From CAIOSQ01 sp964434345 (lineage in GTDB: Bacteria > Pseudomonadota > Alphaproteobacteria > CACIAM-22H2): a DNA stretch of 11,486 nt. This document shows positions 1 to 6,595 of the stretch, piece after piece. Under the pieces are notes generated by a model. That model ran no database searches, was not told the origin of the DNA, and saw only the letters and a program-made list of their open reading frames with translations. The stretch is from positions 1 through 11,486 of the forward strand of contig CAYSUY010000138.1 of the NCBI GenBank assembly GCA_964434345.1, given 5' to 3'. The translations under genes and the position numbers were made by a program. The stretch's first letter is position 1, and the number at the start of each line of letters is the position of its first letter.

Positions 1-140
1 TAGGTCGCCCGCAGGATGAACTCCCCGCCAGGGATCAGAATGGCACTCCGACCCGACGCGTCCATCTCGTGAGCGACCCCGCCGCCGGAGCCCGAGTCAA
101 ATGGCGCGCGCGCCGCCCGTGGAACGTTGGGCTGGAACAT
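1..140 (-). CDS. Unassigned ORF, 5' part only (runs off left edge)
   Basis: An open frame starts at the ATG at 140-138 and stays open for 46 codons to the window edge. A good ribosome binding site (GGAG) lies 8 bases upstream of the ATG. The N-terminus is Arg/Pro-rich, then comes a Gly/Ser stretch (residues 16-21), then a hydrophobic turn reading AILIPGGEFILRAT (residues 33-46). It runs in the same direction as tpiA, 95 bp downstream of the tpiA stop. I do not recognise the family. The IPGGEF stretch superficially recalls both the start of formylglycine-generating-enzyme-like domains and short motifs in phage tail proteins, but neither is supported by enough sequence. It could be spurious, since GC-rich DNA opens frames easily. 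The ribosome binding site is the main argument for a real gene. Confidence 0.4.
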   Translation of the reverse strand, partial: MFQPNVPRAARAPFDSGSGGGVAHEMDASGRSAILIPGGEFILRAT

Positions 141-204
141 CCGCAATACTCCAAAGGATATGCGACAAGATCGCTTAGAACGACCCAGGCTTCAACTGCA
201 CTCT

Positions 205-222
205 GGCCCGGCGTACCGGGCC
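205..222 (-). terminator. GC-rich hairpin just after tpiA (terminator-like, no U-tract)
   Basis: A perfect 7-bp inverted repeat GGCCCGG / CCGGGCC encloses a 4-base loop, 13 bases beyond the tpiA stop codon. No T-run follows on either strand, so it is not a canonical intrinsic terminator. It could act as a weak terminator or as an mRNA 3'-end stabiliser. A second short hairpin lies inside the last tpiA codons (241-255, CCCCGC/GCGGGG with a 3-base loop). Confidence 0.4.
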
Positions 223-235
223 GGCCGAGATCGGG

Positions 236-991
236 TCAGTCCCCGCGGTGCGGGGCAGCAGCGGCTATGGCCAGGAACTGGGCAGCGTCTAGGCTCGCCC
301 CGCCGACCAGGGCTCCATCGACCCCCGGAAGCGCAAAGAGATCCGCCGCATTCTCCGGCTTGACCGATCCACCGTACAGGATCGAGAACGCACGTCCGCT
401 ACCCGTCATTCCATCGAGCTCGGTCCGGATCCAGCCATGGGCCTCTGCCGCTTGCGCCGGGGTGGCGACCTGTCCTGTACCGATCGCCCAGACCGGTTCG
501 TAGGCGATGATCGTTCGTGTGGCGGTCGCCCCGGCCGGCACCGAGCCGCGGATCTGCGTCGCCAGGGTGGCGCGTGTGTGCCCTGCTTCGCGTTCCGCCA
601 GCGTCTCGCCGACGCAGATGACGGCGACAAGGCCCGCGCGATGCGCGGCCTCGGCCTTGGCACGCACGAGGTCGTCGCGCTCCCCGTGGTTCGTGCGTCG
701 CTCGGAATGTCCGACGACGACGAGGCCGCATCCCACATCCGCGAGCATCTCAGCAGAAACATCCCCGGTATGCGCCCCCGATGCCTTGGGATGGCAGTCC
801 TGGCCACCCAGCATGACCGGGCCACGCCCCAGCACCGCCGCAACCGCCCCCAGGCTCGTCGCCGGCGGACACAAGGCCAGTTGGGTCGCGCAGCCGGAGG
901 CGCCTGAGAGGACCGCCCGCGCCAACGTGCAAGCCCCCGCGACGAGGCCATTCATCTTCCAGTTGCCGATGACGTAGTGACGGGGACCCAT
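236..991 (-). CDS. tpiA: Triosephosphate isomerase
   Basis: Cytosolic glycolytic and gluconeogenic enzyme that interconverts dihydroxyacetone phosphate and glyceraldehyde 3-phosphate. The 251-residue product has the usual TIM-barrel length. The active site is complete: Asn10 and Lys12 in GNWKMNG, the electrophile His95 in VVGHSERR, the catalytic base Glu165 in AYEPVWAIGTG, the conserved Cys126 in ICVGE, and the phosphate-binding GGSV at 208-211. The frame is open upstream to an ATG at 1066, but that extension is not TPI-like and would cover the promoter region. The ATG at 991, four residues before the conserved strand, fits the family, with a GAGG about 10 bases upstream. Transcription diverges from the ppiD-type gene. 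Linkage of tpiA to ppiD is common in alphaproteobacteria. secG, a frequent downstream neighbour there, is not seen. Confidence 0.97.
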   Translation of the reverse strand: MGPRHYVIGNWKMNGLVAGACTLARAVLSGASGCATQLALCPPATSLGAVAAVLGRGPVMLGGQDCHPKASGAHTGDVSAEMLADVGCGLVVVGHSERRTNHGERDDLVRAKAEAAHRAGLVAVICVGETLAEREAGHTRATLATQIRGSVPAGATATRTIIAYEPVWAIGTGQVATPAQAAEAHGWIRTELDGMTGSGRAFSILYGGSVKPENAADLFALPGVDGALVGGASLDAAQFLAIAAAAPHRGD

Positions 992-1051
992 GCGATACGC
1001 CCTCGTTGAACCAGTACGCTGCTCAGGCCACCGGACCGGCAGCCAGGACGG

Positions 1052-1079
1052 AGGATACAGGGGCAAGACCTTGATGCAA
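1052..1079 (-). promoter_or_regulatory. Candidate sigma70-type promoter of tpiA
   Basis: On the minus strand a -35-like TTGCAT (1079-1074) and a -10-like TATCCT (1057-1052) are separated by 16 bases. Transcription would begin about 50-55 bases before the tpiA ATG at 991. The match is moderate and made by eye. Confidence 0.4.
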
Positions 1080-1083
1080 AAGG

Positions 1084-1112
1084 TTGCCGTGATTCGCTGG
1101 CGTTCCTATAGT
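1084..1112 (+). promoter_or_regulatory. Candidate sigma70-type promoter of the ppiD-type gene
   Basis: TTGCCG (1084-1089) and TATAGT (1107-1112) are separated by the ideal 17 bases, and the -10 ends 28 bases before the ATG at 1141. This is the best promoter match in the window. Its -35 lies only 4 bases from the -35 proposed for tpiA on the other strand. Confidence 0.55.
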
Positions 1113-1140
1113 CGTCGCCCGCGCCAGGAAAGCTCCCGAC

Positions 1141-3030
1141 ATGCTCCAGACGATCCGAGACAAGACGGCAGGCGTTGTCGTCAAGGTTCTCTTCCTTTTC
1201 CTTGTCCTCTCCTTCGCGGTATGGGGCATCGGGGATTACCGGTTCCTGCAGCGTGGCGACACCCCGGCGATCGCGATCGGTGGCGATCCGGTGCCGGCAG
1301 AACAGATTCGCATGGAGTTCCAGCGCGATCTCGACCGGTTGCGCCGCAGCCTGGGCGACATCGACCGGGAAGTTCTCAAGCAGTTCGGGCTCGCCAACCA
1401 GACGGTCGAACGCATTGCCAACCAGTGGACCCTTGATCGGGCCGCGGAGCGCCTCACGCTCGTCGTCAGCGACGAAGTCGTCCGGCAGCGGATCCAGGAG
1501 GATCCGAATTTCCGCATCAACGGGATCTTCGATGCCACATCGTTCCGGCGCCTGCTCCAGGACAATGGCTTCAGCGAACAGCGCTATGTCGACCTGATGC
1601 GCGGCGATGCGGCGCGTGCGGCCCTCGTCGAGTCGGTTTCCCTGGGCACGAGTGTCCCCGCTTCCCTCGCCGACACGCTGTTCCGGCACCGCGAGGAAAA
1701 GCGCCGCGGGCGCGCGGTTCATGTCCCCGCCAGCGCGCAACCCGATCCCGGGGAGCCATCCGACGGAGATCTCCAGGCGGTCTACGAAGCCAACGAGGAA
1801 CGTTTCACGGACCCCGAATATCGCGGGGGGATCGTGGTGCGGATCGGGATCGACGAGATCCGTCCGATCGTGCCCCTCGACGAGGCGCAGTTGCGCCAGG
1901 ATTACGAGGCACGAAAGCGTGAATTCGCCACGCCCGAACGCCGCGCCGTGGAACTGATGCGCTTCGACGACCTCGCCGCCGCGGCCGCCGCGAAGGCTCA
2001 ACTGGACGCCGGTGCCGATTTCCTGGCCGTCGCCGCAGAAGCCGGCCAGACCCCCGAGCAGGTGCGCGCCTTCGGGCGCGTGACCGCGGCGAGCCTGCCG
2101 TCCGAGCTTTCGCGCCCAGTCTTCGCTCTGCCCGAAGGTCGTCCCACCGCCCCGATCGAGACCCCGCTGGGTGTATTCGTCGCACGGAGCACGGCGGTCG
2201 AAGCGGGCAGCGAACCAGGATTCGAGACGCTGCGCGCCCAACTCGCCGAGGATCACGTCCGCCGTGTGGCGACCGAAATCGCCTATCGGACGGCCACGCG
2301 CGTCGAAGAAGCGTTGAACGAGGGCAAGCCGCTTCAGGACGCCGCGAGCGGCGCCGGAATCGCCGCCGTCGCCGTCGAAGCGATCGATGGGGCGGGACGC
2401 GATCGCAGCGGCGCGCCCGTTTCGGTCTTTGCGGCTGCACCGGAGGCGCTTCGGGCGTTCGTGGAGGCGCCGATCGGCAAGGATTCATCTCTGATCGAGA
2501 CGCGCGCCGGGTCCTATTTCTTCGTCCGTGTGGAAACCGTCGTTCCGAGCCAGAAGCGCCCGATCGCAGAGGTTCGCGAGGAGGCCGCCGGTCTCTGGAA
2601 GGCCGAGCGCCGTGCAAGCGCGGCGCGCGCGCGCGCGGAAACACTCGCCAGTTCGATCCGGGAGGGCAAGCCGCTCGAAGAGGCCGCCGCCGCGCTCGGC
2701 GCCACGGTCGAGACGACCCAGGACCTGCGCCGAGACGGGCGCGCCGATGGAGCCACCCAAGCGGACATGGGACCGCTGGCCAGTCGTCTGTTTCAATTGA
2801 AGCAGGGGGAGGTCGGTCTCGCGCCGGCCACCGACGGCTATCATGTCGTTGTTCTTACCGACGTCTTCGCCGCCGATCCCGGAGCCGCGCAGCCTGCATT
2901 CGAACGCCTCGGTGCCGGTCTCGAGCAAAGCATCGCGACCGAGATCAGCCAGCAATACCTCCAGGCCCTCCGCGAGCGCCTGAAGGTCGTCATCGACAAG
3001 GGCGCTGTCGAAAAACTCTATCAGAACTGA
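1141..3030 (+). CDS. ppiD: PpiD/SurA-type membrane-anchored peptidyl-prolyl cis-trans isomerase
   Basis: Probable periplasmic folding chaperone and peptidyl-prolyl isomerase, anchored in the inner membrane and acting on exported proteins. The 629-residue product starts with a short basic segment and one membrane helix (about residues 11-30), giving an N-in, C-out topology. A SurA-like N-terminal chaperone region follows (about 35-225), with the PpiD-like stretch FRINGIFD at 124-131. A parvulin/PPIC-like region lies at about 245-370, and a long helical, Ala-rich C-terminal part follows, as in PpiD proteins of 600-640 residues. The start is supported by AGGAA 10 bases upstream and a promoter match just before it. 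In many alphaproteobacteria this gene stands at the head of the trp block. Here the next gene on the same strand, trpD, is 3.5 kb away. The family call is firm, but catalytic activity of the PPIC domain cannot be judged by eye. Confidence 0.9.
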   Translation: MLQTIRDKTAGVVVKVLFLFLVLSFAVWGIGDYRFLQRGDTPAIAIGGDPVPAEQIRMEFQRDLDRLRRSLGDIDREVLKQFGLANQTVERIANQWTLDRAAERLTLVVSDEVVRQRIQEDPNFRINGIFDATSFRRLLQDNGFSEQRYVDLMRGDAARAALVESVSLGTSVPASLADTLFRHREEKRRGRAVHVPASAQPDPGEPSDGDLQAVYEANEERFTDPEYRGGIVVRIGIDEIRPIVPLDEAQLRQDYEARKREFATPERRAVELMRFDDLAAAAAAKAQLDAGADFLAVAAEAGQTPEQVRAFGRVTAASLPSELSRPVFALPEGRPTAPIETPLGVFVARSTAVEAGSEPGFETLRAQLAEDHVRRVATEIAYRTATRVEEALNEGKPLQDAASGAGIAAVAVEAIDGAGRDRSGAPVSVFAAAPEALRAFVEAPIGKDSSLIETRAGSYFFVRVETVVPSQKRPIAEVREEAAGLWKAERRASAARARAETLASSIREGKPLEEAAAALGATVETTQDLRRDGRADGATQADMGPLASRLFQLKQGEVGLAPATDGYHVVVLTDVFAADPGAAQPAFERLGAGLEQSIATEISQQYLQALRERLKVVIDKGAVEKLYQN

Positions 3031-3060
3031 GCGGACACCAGGCGGGTCACGCAGGTCCGC
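3031..3060. terminator. Inverted repeat between convergent ppiD-type and HMA genes
   Basis: GCGGAC (3031-3036) begins at the first base after the ppiD stop and is matched by GTCCGC (3055-3060), enclosing an 18-base loop that contains the stop codon of the convergent HMA gene. It could serve as a weak bidirectional terminator for two genes only 16 bp apart. There is no T-run and the loop is large, so this is a tentative call. Confidence 0.25.
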
Positions 3061-3250
3061 GCAACGAAAATCCGGCGTCGTCCAGCGCACGCCGCAATGC
3101 CCGTTCATCGATCGGCGCACCGTCGAGTTCGACGCGCCGCGCCGTGCGGTCGACCCGGACCGTCACCCCGGGAAGCGCCGCTTCGATGGCACGCGTCACC
3201 GCGCGGGCGCACCCGTCACACGTCATTCCGTCGACCGTGTACGCAATCAT
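3047..3250 (-). CDS. Small heavy-metal-associated (HMA) protein, CopZ-like copper chaperone
   Basis: A 67-residue, single-domain ferredoxin-like HMA protein that probably carries Cu(I) to the copper ATPase in the cytoplasm. The metal-binding loop GMTCDGC lies at residues 8-14, with ligands Cys11 and Cys14. The rest follows the domain pattern: an amphipathic helix, the segment LPGVTVRVD, and the closing ALRRALDDAGF. The length is typical of CopZ. The start is supported by a strong ribosome binding site (GAGGGG, 6 bases upstream of the ATG). It lies 51 bp after the deacetylase-like gene on the same strand, last in the block that begins with the ATPase. It could bind another soft metal, but the C-x-x-C loop and the neighbouring CPC-type ATPase favour copper. 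Confidence 0.88.
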   Translation of the reverse strand: MIAYTVDGMTCDGCARAVTRAIEAALPGVTVRVDRTARRVELDGAPIDERALRRALDDAGFSLRGPA

Positions 3251-3301
3251 GGAAAACCCCTCATGAATTGCGGCTATACCGACGCCGCATGGCCGCAGGT
3301 G

Positions 3302-4285
3302 TCAAGGCCGTGGCCGTTGTCGTTCCAGAGAGCGCCGGATGATCGCGGACACGGGCACCACTTGAATGCCTCGTTCGTCCGCACGTGACATCCAACCGGA
3401 CAGCGCAGTTATCGTCGCATCGTGCGGATGCCCGATCGCGACCGCGTACCCGCGCCGTCGTGCGATCCGCTCGAGTTCCTCGAATTGCTTCGCGATCGCC
3501 TCGGGAGCGAGGTCGTTGTCGAGGAAGACATCGCGCATCGCCGCAGGTAACCCCACCTCGTCGGCCGCGTGCACGCCCTGGGACGACGCGGAGGTCCGGG
3601 AATCGACGAACACGAGGTCCCGTGCCCGCAACTCCTCGATCACCGGAACGATCAATCGGCGTTCGGCCGTGAAGCGGCTCCCCATGTGGTTGTTCAACCC
3701 GATCGCGTCTCCAAACCTGTCGAGGGCGGCACCGACGCGCGCCCTTATCTCGACGGACGCGAGATCGACCGTCAGCGCATGCGGGCCAGGATTTTCCCCG
3801 CCGACCGCTTGCATCGGCATGTGAAGCAGGATTTCGTGGCCGCGCTGCCGCGCCAGGATGGCCAGTGCCGGCGCATCGCGGCCATAGGGAAGGAACGACA
3901 ATGTCAGCGGGGCAGGAAGACGGATCGCCTGCATCGCGCGCGCCCGGTCGACACCGATATCGTCGATGACGATGGCGACCGATGCCTTCCCGGGGCGCAG
4001 CACGACGGGTACCGCGCGTCGCTCCCACTCCGTATCGAAGGCAGGAATTGCCTGAGCCTGTCTGGCGGCGTCAGCCGACTCGGCGACATGGCCGGGTGCC
4101 TGATTGCCATCGTGCCGTGCATCGTCGTGCTGCGCCGCCATGTCCTCGGCCGGGTCGACCGCGACCGCGATTCCGCCCATGTCCCCGTCCGATCCACGCT
4201 GCGGCACGGCGATGTAGAGATTGACGAGCAGGGCCGCGGCCGCGAGCGCTGCCGTCAGCGGGCCGACGAAGGGTGCGAACCGCAT
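3302..4285 (-). CDS. YibQ-type divergent polysaccharide deacetylase family protein
   Basis: A 327-residue probable envelope protein of the divergent polysaccharide deacetylase family (DUF610, YibQ-like), a carbohydrate-esterase-4-related fold whose substrate is not settled. One N-terminal membrane helix or signal anchor (about 8-27) precedes a low-complexity Ala/Asp/His linker (about 35-90). The catalytic domain carries the family motifs: AIVIDDIG (104-111, with the Asp pair), LLHMPMQ (153-159), GLNNHMGSRFT (196-206), VDSRTS (227-232), RDVFLDN (251-257) and GHPH (285-288). Putative metal-binding Asp and His residues are present. The ATG is 13 bp after the ATPase stop, with a GGGGGA just upstream, so translation in one transcript with the ATPase is likely. 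The family usually neighbours envC/ctpA-type cell-wall genes, so a place between two copper genes is unusual. The role here is unknown. Confidence 0.88.
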   Translation of the reverse strand: MRFAPFVGPLTAALAAAALLVNLYIAVPQRGSDGDMGGIAVAVDPAEDMAAQHDDARHDGNQAPGHVAESADAARQAQAIPAFDTEWERRAVPVVLRPGKASVAIVIDDIGVDRARAMQAIRLPAPLTLSFLPYGRDAPALAILARQRGHEILLHMPMQAVGGENPGPHALTVDLASVEIRARVGAALDRFGDAIGLNNHMGSRFTAERRLIVPVIEELRARDLVFVDSRTSASSQGVHAADEVGLPAAMRDVFLDNDLAPEAIAKQFEELERIARRRGYAVAIGHPHDATITALSGWMSRADERGIQVVPVSAIIRRSLERQRPRP

Positions 4286-4298
4286 CCGTCCCCCGATC

Positions 4299-6497
4299 TC
4301 ATGCGCGCGACGGCGGACGCCACCGCGTCAGCCGCAGCGAATTCAGGACGACGGCGAGCGACGAAAACGCCATCGCGCCACCGGCGATCATCGGATCGAG
4401 CATGCCCGCAGCCGCGGCCGGAATGCCGGCGAGGTTGAAGATCGATGCCCAGAACAGATTTTCGTAGATCCGCCGGCGGGTCGCGCGAGCGAGATCGACC
4501 GCATCTGCGACGAGCGCGATGTCGGCACGCATCAACGCGATGCCGGCGGTTTCGAGCGCCGCATCGGCGCCACCGCCGATCGCAAGCCCGATATCGGCCG
4601 CCGCAAGCGCCGGCGCATCGTTGACGCCGTCGCCGACGACGGCGACGACATGGCCCTTGCGCTTGAGTTCAGCGACGAGATCGAGCTTGGCCTGGGGCCG
4701 GGCCGCGGCGAGCACATCCGAAATCCCGAGAGCCTCGGCGACCCGCGCAGCGGTCGCCGGCGCATCTCCGGTCGCCATCGACACCCGCAGGCCCAGCGAG
4801 GTCAGTTTCGCCACCGCCTGCTTCGCATCTGGACGAACGGGATCGCCAAGCGCGATCAAGCCGATGATCACGGCATCCCGAGCGACGAAGACCCGCGTGA
4901 GGCCGAGCGTATCCAACTCGGCGAGAGCGTCGCCGAAGGCGGAGATGTCGAGCCCCGCCTGCTTCATGAGGTCGGCGGTCCCCAGGATCACGAGCGCACC
5001 GTCGACACGCGCCTTGATCCCTCGCCCAGGAATGGCCTCCACCTGGACGGGCGTCGGCGGCCGGATCCCGCGCTCCTCCGCGCATCGCGTGACCGCTCGC
5101 GCAAGCGGATGTGAACTGCCACGTTCGACGGCTGCGGCGAGACCCAGGACGTGCTCCTCGGCGCCCGGTCGCGCCGGAAAGATCCTGACGACCGTCGGCC
5201 GACCGACGGTCAGGGTCCCGGTCTTGTCGAAGACGACGGCATCGGCGCGCGCGAGCGCCTCGAGCGAGGCGGCATCCTTGACCAGGATGGCATTGCGCGC
5301 CGCTGCGCCACAACCCGCGACGATGGCCATCGGCGTCGCAAGCCCGAGGGCACAAGGACAGGCGATCACGAGCACGCTGACCGCCGCATGCAACCCCCGT
5401 GCGGCGTCGCCAAGCCCCAGCCACCACCCGAGGAACGTGCTCGCCGCGATCGCAAGCACCACCGGGACGAAGATCGCGGCGACGCGATCGACAAGGCGCT
5501 GCACCGGCGCCTTCGAGGATTGCGCGCGCTCGACCAGTGCGACAATCCGCGCGAGCGTCGTGCGAGCGCCCACGGCCTGTGCCTCGATCCGCAGGAGACC
5601 GTCGCCATTGACCGCACCGCCGATGACAAGATCGCCGGGCGCCTTGTCGACCGGCCTGCTCTCGCCGGTGAGAAGCGATTCGTCGGCCTGGCTGGTTCCG
5701 CCGCGCACGATGCCGTCGACCGGAAAACGCGCGCCGGGAAGCACGATCACCACATCGCCGACCGCGACATCGGCGGCCGGGATCTCGACCTCCTGCCCGT
5801 CCGGACGCAGCACCCGTGCGCTGTCGGGGATCAGGTTGGCGAGCGCACGTATGGCCCGCGCGGCACCGCGCCGCGCACGCGCCTCCAGCGTCCTGCCCAG
5901 GAGCACCAGCGCGATCACGACCGCGGAGGCCTCGAGATAATGCATCGGGTGGCCGAAGGGGTCGTCCAGGATCGCCGTCGCGCCGGACAGGTAGGCGGCG
6001 CTGGTCCCGATCGCGACCAGCAGGTCCATGTTTGCGGCCCGTGCGCGCAGGGCCGACCACGCTGCGCGGTAGAAACCGAGCCCAAGACCGGGGGCGAATT
6101 GCACGACCGTCGCGAGGGCCAGCGCCAGCAAGGGTGGCAGGTGGACGGCGGGCAAGGCGAAATGGCCAGGCATTTCCGCGAGCAGCGGCGCCGCAAGCGC
6201 CAGCGCGGCACCCACGCGGATCGCCTCGCGCCGCGTCGTATCCGACGCCGGCGCGGAAAACCCGTCAAGCTCCAGTGGCGTCGCAGTGTAGCCGGCGGCC
6301 TCGATTGCCCCGACCACCGCCGATTGCGTCTGCGGGTCTGCGCGCGCGAGAACCACCCGCGCCTTCTCGGTCGCCAGGTTCACCTCGGCGGCAGCGACCC
6401 CGGGAACCCGGAGCAGAGCCTTCTCGACCCGCGCGACGCAGGCCGCGCAGGTCATGCCCTCGATGCGAAAGGTGATCGTCCCGTCCATCGCGCTCAT
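4299..6497 (-). CDS. copA: Copper-translocating P1B-type ATPase (CopA-like)
   Basis: Inner-membrane ATPase that exports Cu(I) from the cytoplasm. The 732-residue product has one N-terminal HMA domain (about 8-75, GMTCAAC at 14-20), then paired membrane helices. The actuator domain carries TGES (277-280), the transport motif CPC lies at 380-382, and the phosphorylation site DKTGTLT at 424-430 has Asp424 as acceptor. The nucleotide-binding SSHP is at 461-464 and GDGVNDAP at 622-629. The last two helices show FN (687-688) and MAFSS (709-713), which fit the Cu(I) subgroup, except that the usual Tyr before Asn is Phe. TAA directly precedes the first ATG in frame, so the start is Met1 (6497) or Met4 (6488). 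No clear ribosome binding site or CueR-like operator is visible in the 98-bp gap to trpD. It is the first gene of a block with the deacetylase-like and HMA genes. Confidence 0.95.
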   Translation of the reverse strand: MSAMDGTITFRIEGMTCAACVARVEKALLRVPGVAAAEVNLATEKARVVLARADPQTQSAVVGAIEAAGYTATPLELDGFSAPASDTTRREAIRVGAALALAAPLLAEMPGHFALPAVHLPPLLALALATVVQFAPGLGLGFYRAAWSALRARAANMDLLVAIGTSAAYLSGATAILDDPFGHPMHYLEASAVVIALVLLGRTLEARARRGAARAIRALANLIPDSARVLRPDGQEVEIPAADVAVGDVVIVLPGARFPVDGIVRGGTSQADESLLTGESRPVDKAPGDLVIGGAVNGDGLLRIEAQAVGARTTLARIVALVERAQSSKAPVQRLVDRVAAIFVPVVLAIAASTFLGWWLGLGDAARGLHAAVSVLVIACPCALGLATPMAIVAGCGAAARNAILVKDAASLEALARADAVVFDKTGTLTVGRPTVVRIFPARPGAEEHVLGLAAAVERGSSHPLARAVTRCAEERGIRPPTPVQVEAIPGRGIKARVDGALVILGTADLMKQAGLDISAFGDALAELDTLGLTRVFVARDAVIIGLIALGDPVRPDAKQAVAKLTSLGLRVSMATGDAPATAARVAEALGISDVLAAARPQAKLDLVAELKRKGHVVAVVGDGVNDAPALAAADIGLAIGGGADAALETAGIALMRADIALVADAVDLARATRRRIYENLFWASIFNLAGIPAAAAGMLDPMIAGGAMAFSSLAVVLNSLRLTRWRPPSRA

Positions 6498-6595
6498 TTA
6501 TGCGCCAGTCCGGCGCCGGCCGAAAGGGTTGCAAAACACGGACAAAGCGCCGAAAACTCGCCCCGGTCCCGTTTCGCGTGGAGTTTCGCCGCCGC

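Noticed and set aside
1..235. A tRNA or small RNA gene in the left-hand region
   Set aside because: No cloverleaf arms or conserved T-loop could be assembled. Only a short GC hairpin and a partial ORF are visible.
992..1066. N-terminal extension of tpiA to an ATG at 1066
   Set aside because: The 25 extra residues are not TPI-like and would run through the proposed promoter. The ATG at 991 gives the normal family length.
952..2256. Minus-strand open frame of 434 codons opposite the ppiD-type gene
   Set aside because: Antisense shadow in GC-rich DNA: no recognisable motifs, and it overlaps tpiA and most of a well-supported gene.
6500..6595. N-terminal extension of trpD to 6500
   Set aside because: The extra residues are basic and unlike TrpD, and the extension would leave almost no gap to the divergent ATPase gene.
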